Assembly (NCBI GenBank): GCA_021413845.1
Contig: JAIOPP010000061.1
Span: 1-38,462, forward strand
DNA length: 38,462 nt
Reading direction: 5' to 3'
Origin: Planctomycetia bacterium
GTDB lineage: Bacteria > Planctomycetota > Planctomycetia > Pirellulales > PNKZ01
Shown here: one piece after another, positions 15,861 through 25,331 of the stretch
How the letters are laid out: every line of letters starts with the position of its first letter
Numbering within the stretch: position 1 is the stretch's first letter
Made by a program: the position numbers and the translations under genes
The notes under the pieces: generated by a model
What the model was told of the DNA's origin: nothing
The model's input: only the letters and a program-made list of their open reading frames with translations
The model's database searches: none

Positions 15861-16736
15861 ATGACGGCAGCGGACAATAACCCCCTTGCCCATAAAACGA
15901 CGGTGGCCGAATTGTCGGGCGTCGTCGGCGACATCATGTGCAAGAAGTGCGTTACGGTGTTGCCGAACGTCTCGGCAGCCGATACCGCGGAGCAAATCGC
16001 CGCGTCGGGCGATCGCCACGCCGTGGTCGTCGATAGCGATCGGCGCATCATGGGAGTCGTCTCGCAGCGCGATATCTTCACGCACTTCATGGAGACGCTC
16101 CAAGACCAACGAGCGGCTCAGCCGGCCGCGACGGGCCAAGCCCCGTGGGAAATCGGCAGCTTGATCCACGATCAACCGGTCACGGTCTTGCCCGACGTTC
16201 TGCTGTGCAACGCCGGCCTGGTGATGGCGAACTACAAGATCGATTGCCTGCCGGTCGTCGACGAAAATAAGCTGCTGCTCGGCATCGTCAGCATTAAAGA
16301 ACTCCTGCGACACATCACCGGCAAGCTCGACGCCGGGCTCGAAGAAGAGTTTACGTTCTTCACTCCCGAGAAGAAATCGCGCCCGCAGATTCCGGCTTTC
16401 TTCCGCCGGGCCAACGGAGCCTTGGTGTTGCCGAGTTCCTGCTTGGAAGATCCGACGAGCGTTCCTGAATTCGCCGTGCTCGGCTACGAAGCGGCGACCG
16501 GGCGCATCGCCGTGCGACTCACCTCCGACAAAAATGAAGAAGGTGGGCGCAAAGTTCAAAAGGATAACGATAGCCTCGTGATCGCGGCGAGCGACTTCGT
16601 GGCCCGCTTCGACATCAAGCTGCACGTTTCGGCGTTCGACGTCACGCGGCACCGCAAACTCAATTGCGTGATCCTCACGCCGAAGCAATCCCTCCCGACG
16701 CATGTCGCAGCGGAAAAGATCGTCGCGGTAGTTTAG
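15861..16736 (+). CDS. CBS-pair (Bateman) domain protein with unknown C-terminal domain
   Basis: The 291-residue protein carries two CBS motifs. The first (about 22-85) reads 'IMCKKCVTVLPNVSAADTA' to 'IMGVVSQRDIFTHF', the second (about 105-165) 'LIHDQPVTVLPDVLLCNAG' to 'LLGIVSIKELLRHITG'. CBS pairs bind adenosyl ligands (AMP, ATP, SAM) and act as energy sensors. The C-terminal 120 residues, beginning after a 'EEEFTFFTPEKK' linker, are a beta-rich domain I do not recognise. The start is the ATG before TAADNN; upstream codons have non-coding character. It converges on the SDR gene eight bases away. No partner enzyme is adjacent, so the regulated target is unknown. Confidence 0.85.
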   Translation: MTAADNNPLAHKTTVAELSGVVGDIMCKKCVTVLPNVSAADTAEQIAASGDRHAVVVDSDRRIMGVVSQRDIFTHFMETLQDQRAAQPAATGQAPWEIGSLIHDQPVTVLPDVLLCNAGLVMANYKIDCLPVVDENKLLLGIVSIKELLRHITGKLDAGLEEEFTFFTPEKKSRPQIPAFFRRANGALVLPSSCLEDPTSVPEFAVLGYEAATGRIAVRLTSDKNEEGGRKVQKDNDSLVIAASDFVARFDIKLHVSAFDVTRHRKLNCVILTPKQSLPTHVAAEKIVAVV

Positions 16737-16744
16737 GCACGGCG

Positions 16745-17497
16745 CTATGCTCGACTTCGTGCAAGCCAATCCGAGAAGCGGGTCGGACCGAGAAGTGGAT
16801 TCTCGCCGTCCGGCATCAGCGATCGATCGTCGACCATCAGGCCGAAATAGAGCGCCTGCGGATCGGTGACGACCGTTCGTTCATCGCCTGTCGCGCGGAG
16901 GAATTGCCGCACGAGATCGTCTTGACGGATCGGTTCGTGCCCGGCCAGATCGACCGTACCGTTCAACGGTTTCGCGAGGGCCGCGTCGGCCACGACCGCG
17001 GCGACGTCGTCCGACACGATCGGCTGCATCAGAGCCGGCGGCAGGCGAACCGTCTTTCCTTCCGTCGCCGCTTGCGCGATGCCGCCGATGAACTCGAAGA
17101 ACTGCGTGGCACGAACGATGGTGTACGGAATCGAAGCAGCCTTGATCAGATTTTCTTGCGCCATCTTCGCGCGGAAGTAACCGCTCGCGAGCAGGCGTTC
17201 GGTGCCGACGACCGACAACGCCACATGATGACCTACGCCCGCGGCGGCTTCCGCGGCCAGCAGATTGCGACCCGACGTCTCGAAGAACGCCAGCACGGCG
17301 CTATCCTCCCAAGCGGGCGCATTCGCAACGTCGACGACTACCTGCGCTCCGGCGATCGCTTGCGTTAGTCCCTCGCCGGTAACGGTGTTGACGCCTGACG
17401 AGGGCGATGCCGCCACGACGTCGTGCCCGCGCCCACGCAGGTTCGCCACGACCTTTTTTCCGATCAGTCCGCTCCCGCCGATGACGACAATTTTCAT
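16745..17497 (-). CDS. Atypical SDR / NmrA-like NAD(P)-binding protein
   Basis: The 250-residue protein starts MKIVVIGGSGLIGKKVV, an extended-SDR Rossmann motif (GGSGLIG at 7-13). It continues with 'VVVDVANAPAWEDSAVLAFFE', 'VGHHVALSVVGTERL', 'YTIVRATQFFEFIGGIAQAA' and 'QPIVSDDVAAVVADAAL'. This is the layout of atypical SDRs (NmrA/YwnB group). These lack the usual Tyr-x3-Lys pair and act as redox sensors or as reductases of unknown substrates. GAGAGGTC precedes the internal ATG at 17497, which I chose over a GTG seven codons upstream. No operon partner is evident. Confidence 0.9.
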   Translation of the reverse strand: MKIVVIGGSGLIGKKVVANLRGRGHDVVAASPSSGVNTVTGEGLTQAIAGAQVVVDVANAPAWEDSAVLAFFETSGRNLLAAEAAAGVGHHVALSVVGTERLLASGYFRAKMAQENLIKAASIPYTIVRATQFFEFIGGIAQAATEGKTVRLPPALMQPIVSDDVAAVVADAALAKPLNGTVDLAGHEPIRQDDLVRQFLRATGDERTVVTDPQALYFGLMVDDRSLMPDGENPLLGPTRFSDWLARSRA

Positions 17498-17649
17498 AGC
17501 TGACCTCTCGCGGTGCAATTTGTTGCTTAACGAAAATGTTCGGTCGCAAATCAGCTCATGAAGATGATCGGCGACACGGATGGCAACGGCACGCCGTACA
17601 TCTCATCATGACTGATATATCATACCGAACCGGCATCATCGCGAGTCTT

Positions 17650-18714
17650 TCATTCAGGCGAATAGTCTAGTCTAACGTCAATATAGTTTTCGACGTACAC
17701 GTGTTGCCGTGATCGCTTTTGAAAATCCGCTGCACCATTCCCCGAAATTCTGCTGCCGCTTGTGTAGACAACCGAAAGCTTCGGCAAATCTACTAAGTAA
17801 TCCAAGCCGAGATCGGTCAGGGGGCAATCACGAATTGCAAGGTATTCAAGTTCGTTAAGGCTCTTCAGATGGCATAGTCCAGGCCCTGCGACTTGCGTCG
17901 CATCGAGTCCAAGGGATCCTAGTTTGATCATGGTTGCAAGATGTATGAGCCCCTGGTCGGTGATTGCCGTTCGATTGAGTGAAAGCCAGTCAAGTTCGTG
18001 ACAATGGCTCACATGAACGAGGCCCGAGTCTGTCACGTGCGTGTTCGCCAAATCGAGCGATCGAATTCCGGTAAGCAACTTGAGATGACGCAGGTCGTCG
18101 TCCGACACATCGGAATAAGACAGGCTGACTGACGACACTTCGTCGAATGGTCGGCCGATTTCGTCACTTAAGGACTCTCGCAACCATTCCGGCAGCAAGC
18201 AGTCGTATCCAATTGTCGCGCCAACTCTCTCAAGACCTAATACAGCTTCGTGTTGTCGATCCCAACGTGCGACACGATGCGCTATCCAAGCGAAGAACAA
18301 CGAGCAAAGAACGACACCAATCGCCGCAGTTCGCAAACGGAATTTCAATAGCGTGCCATACCTTCGTCGCCACCATTCAATTCCCGAGGCAACAACAAGC
18401 CCAATTCCGACCGCTACGCAGGCGTTTGCAATGAGCATGAGCGGATAGAAGTGATCGACGTCTTCCGTGAGGGACCAGATCGCTGGAATTCGTATAATAT
18501 AGAGCGCACAGATGGTTCCTGGCGGAGTCGGTGGAGCCGGCACTCTGCGATTCAAGTACGTCAACGGCCAGCCGTGGTCGCGACTAAAGCCGTCCGAGGT
18601 TCCAGGGACGTTTAAAAATATGACGCTAGCGATCACGAGGCATCCGACGACGATCGTCGACAGATGCGCACGACGCCGATGAGGCCCTAAGACGACGGAG
18701 GAATTCATAGGCAT
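17650..18714 (-). CDS. Membrane protein with C-terminal leucine-rich repeats
   Basis: The 354-residue protein has one membrane helix near 18-36, two more near 88-111 and 127-147, and a C-terminal part (about 190-340) of leucine-rich repeats. The repeat is of the type 'LxxLxLxxTxVTDxGLxHL', for example 'IRSLDLANTHVTDSGLVHV' and 'LDWLSLNRTAITDQGLIHL'. Such 24-residue repeats are common in planctomycete kinases and surface proteins and mediate protein contacts. Topology suggests the repeats are on one side of the cytoplasmic membrane after the third helix. The gene looks clearly less GC-rich than its neighbours and may be horizontally acquired or relaxed in codon use. The start is the first of two close ATGs; ribosome binding is weak. 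Confidence 0.8.
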   Translation of the reverse strand: MPMNSSVVLGPHRRRAHLSTIVVGCLVIASVIFLNVPGTSDGFSRDHGWPLTYLNRRVPAPPTPPGTICALYIIRIPAIWSLTEDVDHFYPLMLIANACVAVGIGLVVASGIEWWRRRYGTLLKFRLRTAAIGVVLCSLFFAWIAHRVARWDRQHEAVLGLERVGATIGYDCLLPEWLRESLSDEIGRPFDEVSSVSLSYSDVSDDDLRHLKLLTGIRSLDLANTHVTDSGLVHVSHCHELDWLSLNRTAITDQGLIHLATMIKLGSLGLDATQVAGPGLCHLKSLNELEYLAIRDCPLTDLGLDYLVDLPKLSVVYTSGSRISGNGAADFQKRSRQHVYVENYIDVRLDYSPE

Positions 18715-19027
18715 GCCGAGATAATGCCCAACAGGTATTCAACCGCCGAATCGCGGTAAAACATGACCGTGTTCTTGCGGCCATGTAGGGATGAATCCAT
18801 ATCGATGTTTTAGTCGAGAAAATAACTTGCGACAAATCGGCCGCTCGAATTCCGATACTCGACTGCAAACGACTCCATCCTAAGTCGTAAATGCCCGAAC
18901 CGCCATCAAAGCTCGCGGGTGCGGCTAAAGTAGCAGACACCTAGATAAGCCGCATACGGTTTAGTGGGTTTCGCTTAGTGGCTCGGAAATAGCCTGCGAA
19001 CGATGGCGGCTTCGCAGAGGTGCGTTT
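18715..19027. other. Intergenic region between LRR gene and sulfatase
   Basis: About 310 bases of lower GC. A leftward reading frame here overlaps the start of the LRR gene and continues into it out of frame, and it has no recognisable motif. I see no RNA gene or strong terminator. Confidence 0.45.
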
Positions 19028-20563
19028 CTACGGCAGCTTCGGGCGGGCCGGGGTCGTGCCGTCTTTGTCGACGGGATAGAGCGCGTTGTGTTTCTCCAGC
19101 GCCGTGATCAGGCCTTGCATCATGCGGCGCAGCTCCGCCGATTGCGCGGCGGCGAGATCGTGTTGCTCGAAAGGGTCGTCGGCGAGTTGGAAGAGTTGGT
19201 AGTGCGATCCTTGAGAGACCTGCGTCGGGAAATAGTGATAGATCACTTTCCACGGGCCGTCGCGATAGACGGTGAAGTAGTCCGTCCGATGCGGTGCGTG
19301 GGGATAATGCATAAGGAAGCTCGTCGGGCGCGTCGCGTCGGGCTTGCCGGTGAGGAGCGGGGCGAGCGTTAGTCCGTCGATCTCGTGCGCGGCCGGCGGC
19401 TGAACTCCGGCCGTGTTCAAGATCGTCGGGAAGATATCGTAGACCGCGGCTTGCTGCGGTTGAATCGCGCCGGCGGTGATCGGCAGACGACGCTGCACCG
19501 CTCGGCTTTCGTCGGGCTTCGCCCAGGCTGCCACGAACGGAACCCGCATTCCTCCCTCGTAGTGCGAGCCCTTCTTGCCGCGCAGAGGTGCCGCACACGC
19601 GACGTCGTGTTGATGTCCGAGCGGCGCGTCGCTGCCGTTATCGCCGAGGAAAAAAATCAGCGTGTTCTCAGCGACTCCGAGCAATTCCAAATGATCGAGC
19701 AAGTCGCCGAGCGATTTATCCATCCCTTCGACCAACGTCGCGAAGGCCTGCGCCTGCGGGCTCTTGCTGCTGTCGCGATAGTGAGCCGCGAAGCGCGGGT
19801 CGGAGTCGAACGGCGAGTGGACGGCGTAGTGCGCGAAGTTCAGAAAGAACGGCTTCACGATCTTCACCGCATCGCCGACATGCCGTTTGGCTTCGAGCGT
19901 CAAGGCTTCGGTGAGAAACGTATCGGTCCCATAGTAAGGGTCGAGCCCGAGTACGCCGTGCGCCGTCGGCTTTCCGGCTCCATCGTAGTTCTGTTTGCCG
20001 TAGTAGCTTCCCGGCGCGCCGATGGAAGCCCCGCCTACGTTGACATCGAAGCCGAGATTCTTCGGATCGGCCCCATTGAAGGCGCGCGGCGCGAAATGCC
20101 CTTTGCCGATATGGATCGTTCGATAGCCGCCGGCTTGCAACAGCGAGGCGAGCGTCACGTCTCCCTTCTGGAGCCCGCGCCAGTTCCACTCCGGCGGGCC
20201 CTGCGGTCCGCGGTTGTCTTTTTCCCAGCTGATCCAATTCGTCGTTCGATGCCGAGCGGCGTTCTGCCCGGTCGCGATCGAGATGCGCGTCGGCGAGCAG
20301 ACGCTCATCGCGTAGAAGTTGTTGAAGCGCACCCCGCGCGCAGCGAGCCGATCGAGGTTGGGCGTGCGATAGAAATCGTTGAGCGGATATCGCTGCGGCT
20401 TGCCCGATGTATCGGTGAGAAACGGCACCGAGGTGTCCATCACCCCCAGATCGTCGACGAGAAAGACGACGATGTTCGGAGGCGCATCGGCCGCCGCGGC
20501 GCGAGCCTGCGCACAAACCGCGAACAAGACCGAGAGCAACGCGCGCCGAACGTTTCGCGTCAT
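19028..20563 (-). CDS. Exported sulfatase (FGly motif CSPTR)
   Basis: The 511-residue protein starts with a signal peptide (basic TRNVRRALLS, hydrophobic core, cleavage around AAA-DAPP). It is an alkaline-phosphatase-fold sulfatase: 'NIVVFLVDDLG' with the Ca-binding Asp37-Asp38, the formylglycine motif C-S-P-T-R with Cys89, 'HIGKGHF', 'LGDNGSD' and 'LRGKKGSHYEGGMRVPF'. Sulfatases remove sulfate esters, here probably from an algal or host polysaccharide in the periplasm. Cys89 must be converted to formylglycine by an FGE or anSME not in this window. A DUF1501 remnant and a second sulfatase lie upstream in the same orientation. Ribosome binding is weak. Confidence 0.95.
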   Translation of the reverse strand: MTRNVRRALLSVLFAVCAQARAAAADAPPNIVVFLVDDLGVMDTSVPFLTDTSGKPQRYPLNDFYRTPNLDRLAARGVRFNNFYAMSVCSPTRISIATGQNAARHRTTNWISWEKDNRGPQGPPEWNWRGLQKGDVTLASLLQAGGYRTIHIGKGHFAPRAFNGADPKNLGFDVNVGGASIGAPGSYYGKQNYDGAGKPTAHGVLGLDPYYGTDTFLTEALTLEAKRHVGDAVKIVKPFFLNFAHYAVHSPFDSDPRFAAHYRDSSKSPQAQAFATLVEGMDKSLGDLLDHLELLGVAENTLIFFLGDNGSDAPLGHQHDVACAAPLRGKKGSHYEGGMRVPFVAAWAKPDESRAVQRRLPITAGAIQPQQAAVYDIFPTILNTAGVQPPAAHEIDGLTLAPLLTGKPDATRPTSFLMHYPHAPHRTDYFTVYRDGPWKVIYHYFPTQVSQGSHYQLFQLADDPFEQHDLAAAQSAELRRMMQGLITALEKHNALYPVDKDGTTPARPKLP

Positions 20564-20614
20564 CGTGGCAAGACTTTCTTTTTCGAGCTGTCGGGATGTT
20601 TCTCGAACGCGCGA

Positions 20615-20824
20615 TCAAGCGCGGCGCAGCAGGCCGGCGATCGGGCTACCACGCTCTAAGATCGACAGCGGACGGCCGGACGCGCCGCGGAGCGCGACCG
20701 AGCCGGCATCGAAACCGAGATGCGCGTAGATCGTCGCCATGAGATCTTCCGGAGCGACGAGCCCTTCGATCGGCGCGGCGTAAATGCGTTGAGGAGTCCG
20801 CAGGCAAGCTCGACGAGGAATCGA
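20615..20824 (-). pseudogene. C-terminal remnant of a DUF1501 protein
   Basis: An open frame of 69 codons without a start of its own reads PEDLMATIYAHLGFDAGSVA, then 'GRPLSILERGSPIAGLL', then a stop. This is the typical end of planctomycete DUF1501 proteins ('...DL-ATIYHLLGID... GRP-PL... G-PI-LL'), which are normally 400-500 residues and belong to the sulfatase-like phosphatase superfamily. Only the last tenth is present and an in-frame stop lies upstream, so this is a truncated relic left by a deletion or rearrangement between the two sulfatase genes. Confidence 0.65.
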
Positions 20825-21015
20825 TCATGAGATGCTCTGGGAACGGCGAGCCGACTCGACTCGGAGCGTTCCGAATCGAATCGCTTGCAACGGTGGGGAG
20901 CCGTTAGTATCTCTTCTCGACCGGCCGGAGGCAAATTTTAGATAATCCGGATCAAGCCGCGCGAATCGCATGCGGCCCGGCACGCACTCGGGAAACGGAG
21001 CCGAAAGGAATACAC

Positions 21016-21052
21016 AAAAAAAACGGGAGGCCGCCATGTCGGCGGCCTCCCG
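21016..21052 (-). terminator. Intrinsic terminator of the second sulfatase gene
   Basis: A 12-bp stem, CGGGAGGCCGCC with GGCGGCCTCCCG around an ATGTC loop, is followed on the minus strand by a run of eight T. It starts 17 bases after the sulfatase stop codon. Confidence 0.93.
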
Positions 21053-21068
21053 CGAATGTCGGCTGGGC

Positions 21069-22667
<1,599 letters not shown>

Positions 22668-22933
22668 GGTAATACCTCCCGAATGGGCGTGAAGTGGAAA
22701 GGCAAGTTGCCCGCGGGCCTTTATAATTCGCGCGCGGGTTCGGCTCAATGATTATTCCGACTTTCGTGCAGCCCTACATTCGGCACGACCGCTACGGCAC
22801 TTGTCGAATCCAACTCGGCGAAGCATTTTGCAGCCTCTTCACGCTCGCGACGTCGCCCCGTTTCGACCGATCAAATCGTAGATGCGCGATCGGATCCGTG
22901 TCGTCTAGATTCCGCAAACGAAGGCTCGCCGTC

Positions 22934-23770
22934 ATGCGTCGGATGGTACTCGTTCTCGCGTTCGTCTCGTGCCGTCTGCTGGGCGGCGACGTCGCGCCGG
23001 CATGTGCGCAGTACGAAACGCGCGAGCGTGGCGAAGCGGCGGAGCGGAAGGAACTCGAGACCGACCGCGATGCCTTCACGCCGGCGACGAACACCGTCGG
23101 CCGCCGGCTCGCGGTCTTCGAGACCTCGTATTCGTTTATCGACAACCGAACCGTCGCCGAGACGCATAGTCTGCCCGAAACCCTTTTGCGTTACGGCGTG
23201 AACGATTGGTTCGAGCTGCGGGCCGGCTGGAATTACGAAGTCGGCGGCACCGGCGACATCGTTTCCGGCAGCGAAGGGGGCGAAGGTTCCGAGGCCGGCG
23301 GCATCGAGCGCGAGTCGCAGTTCCTCTACGGCTGCAAGGTGGCGCTCACGGAGCAACGGGGCTTCATCCCGCGTAGCGCGACGATCCTGCAAGGCTACAC
23401 ACCGTCGAGCGGCAAGGCGCCGGCGACGGATGTGGCGCTCGCATATACGTTCGGCTGGGAGTTAGCCAACCGGTGGCGGCTCGACTCCGCGATGCGCTAC
23501 GGCACCGAGCATGCCGAACATGACGTGTTCAACCAATGGGCGCCGTCGGTCGTGCTGCGCGTGCCCCTTACGGAACGCTGGAACGTGCATGCCGAATACT
23601 TCGGCATCTATTCGCAAGGCTCCGAGCGCGAGTTCAGCCGGGCGTTCTTCAGCCCGGGCACGCACTATCTGCTGACCGAAAACCTGGAGCTCGGCGTGCG
23701 CCTCGGCTGGGGTCTTACGAACGACGCCTCGAACTTCTTCTCGAACGTCGGTATCGGTTGGCGGTTTTAG
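22934..23770 (+). CDS. Outer-membrane beta-barrel protein, MetA-pathway/phenol-degradation-like
   Basis: The 278-residue protein has a signal peptide ending at CAQ-YETR, followed by a charged linker and then alternating amphipathic strands with aromatic ends. Examples are 'RLAVFETSYSFID', 'WFELRAGWNYEV', 'VALAYTFGWEL', 'RWNVHAEYFGIYSQ' and the terminal 'FFSNVGIGWRF', whose last residue is the Phe expected of outer-membrane barrels. The layout resembles the MetA-pathway of phenol degradation family (PF13557), putative channels or transporters often present in planctomycetes. The start is the ATG that opens the signal peptide; upstream in-frame codons look non-coding. It may take up products released by the neighbouring sulfatases and esterase, but that is only context. 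Confidence 0.75.
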   Translation: MRRMVLVLAFVSCRLLGGDVAPACAQYETRERGEAAERKELETDRDAFTPATNTVGRRLAVFETSYSFIDNRTVAETHSLPETLLRYGVNDWFELRAGWNYEVGGTGDIVSGSEGGEGSEAGGIERESQFLYGCKVALTEQRGFIPRSATILQGYTPSSGKAPATDVALAYTFGWELANRWRLDSAMRYGTEHAEHDVFNQWAPSVVLRVPLTERWNVHAEYFGIYSQGSEREFSRAFFSPGTHYLLTENLELGVRLGWGLTNDASNFFSNVGIGWRF

Positions 23771-23783
23771 ACAACCGGCCGTT

Positions 23784-25109
23784 TTACTTCGTTCCTTTGA
23801 TGCGCGCGATGTGTTCGAGGAACATCTTGTCGGCGCGATCGACGGACTCGGGCCATTCGCGATGGCCGTACGGTACGCCGTCGATCATCTCCTTGCGACC
23901 CGGTAGATTGTTGTACGTCGCATAGATGCTCGTCGGCGGGCAGGTGCCGTCGATGAAGCCAACGGTAACAATGCCTTCGGCCTTGGTGCGCGTGGCGAAG
24001 TTCATCGCGTCGATATAGCGGGCGGCCTGCAACACCTTGGCATCGGGCTTGCGGTCGGCGCCGAGCGGCACGATCTTCGGCCAGCCCGCAATCCGGTCGA
24101 CGACATTGCCCGAGTGATCGCACAAGGCCGGCACTCCGGCATAGAACGCGGTCACGCGTGCATCGAGCCCCGCAGCCGCTAATGCTTGTCCACCCCCTTG
24201 GCTGGCCCCGCGCACGATCACGATCTTCCCATCCCATTCCGGTTGTGCGCAAAGGAAGTCGATCGCGCGGATCAAGCGGAGATACATGCCGCGGAAGTAG
24301 ATCGTCTCGCGGCTGTCGCGCCCTTGTTGCGTGTATTGCTTCAGCTCGCCGTTGTTGAGATTCGTGTAGAACTCCGGCGGCTTGCCGTTGGGAATGCCGT
24401 GAGCGTTGAGATCAAGCGCTAAGCAGCGACTACGATTGGCTGCCGACATCGCAACCCCGAGGCTACTGGAGCGCACTCCGGCTCCGTGCACGAACAGGAT
24501 CGCGGGCAAGCTTTTCGGCTCGGCGTTCTTCGGCCGAGCGAAGTAGCCCGACACCGGCTTGCCGCCGAGGCAGTCGACTTCGAGATCGAAGCACTCGACC
24601 GTGGGAATCTGCGATGCGACCGGCGTGAGCTGCGATTTCATCGGCACCGCCGCCAGCAGGCTCTTTTGGTTGTTCCAGAACTCGTCGAAGTCGTCCGGCA
24701 CCGGCAGGCTCGGCTTGATCGCGAGCGGATCGTAACCCACGCCGGCCTGAGCGGCGAGCAGCGTTTGTCCGTCGGGCTTGCATATCACCGCGAGCCTTAA
24801 GAAGCCCGGCTCGGTGAGCTTGCCTTTCACGCTGAACGGTCGGTCTGCCGAGGAAGTCTTTCCCGTGCTCAGCGTCTTATGACCATCGATGCTGAGCGTG
24901 TAGTTCAACTCGACGCCGGCGGCAGGCTTGTCGTCTTGGAGCAACTGAACGCTGAACGTCGCTTCCTCGCCCGACTTGTAAATCCCCTCGGGCCGATCCG
25001 CCGTGATCTGCAACTTGTACGCCGGCTTCACTGCCGGGGCTTGAGCTTGCGTGGAAGTCGCAACCAGCAAGGCGATAGATCCAGCAACGGCCGGCATGAA
25101 GAGTCGCAT
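23784..25109 (-). CDS. Exported acetyl xylan esterase-like hydrolase (CE7/AXE1)
   Basis: The 441-residue protein has a signal peptide (cleaved near TQA-QAP), an N-terminal Ig-like/beta domain (about 30-125) and an alpha/beta-hydrolase domain of the AXE1 (CE7) type. The latter reads 'PVPDDFDEFWNNQKSLL', 'ILFVHGAG', the nucleophile elbow GASQGGGQ with Ser303, the acid 'GFIDGTCPPTS' with Asp387, and 'PYGHREW' with His416. CE7 enzymes deacetylate xylo-oligosaccharides and cephalosporin C. Classical members are about 320 residues, and the extra N-terminal domain suggests substrate anchoring. The internal ATG was chosen because the signal peptide starts there. It converges on the barrel gene 13 bases away. 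Confidence 0.9.
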   Translation of the reverse strand: MRLFMPAVAGSIALLVATSTQAQAPAVKPAYKLQITADRPEGIYKSGEEATFSVQLLQDDKPAAGVELNYTLSIDGHKTLSTGKTSSADRPFSVKGKLTEPGFLRLAVICKPDGQTLLAAQAGVGYDPLAIKPSLPVPDDFDEFWNNQKSLLAAVPMKSQLTPVASQIPTVECFDLEVDCLGGKPVSGYFARPKNAEPKSLPAILFVHGAGVRSSSLGVAMSAANRSRCLALDLNAHGIPNGKPPEFYTNLNNGELKQYTQQGRDSRETIYFRGMYLRLIRAIDFLCAQPEWDGKIVIVRGASQGGGQALAAAGLDARVTAFYAGVPALCDHSGNVVDRIAGWPKIVPLGADRKPDAKVLQAARYIDAMNFATRTKAEGIVTVGFIDGTCPPTSIYATYNNLPGRKEMIDGVPYGHREWPESVDRADKMFLEHIARIKGTK

Positions 25110-25331
25110 CGAATGGCATCCTAGGAATGGCGAGGTTATCGGGCGGGCGAGGCTGTTATCGTCGATGAGCCTCGGTGAAAAGTCAATTCCGCGCCCCATC
25201 GCGCTGCAACCGCCCCTAGGATTCGGCCCGGTTTCGCTGCTCCGCTGCGAAACTTTTCCGCCGGGCATCGACTACAATCATCGAGTCGTCGCCTTGCAGT
25301 GTCGTCGCTCGCCCCGTCTCGGATGGTATGA

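Noticed and set aside
17558-17611. 17-residue peptide MKMIGDTDGNGTPYISS with an EF-hand-like DTDGNG
   Set aside because: Too short, no ribosome binding site, and no upstream open frame that would make it a gene tail.
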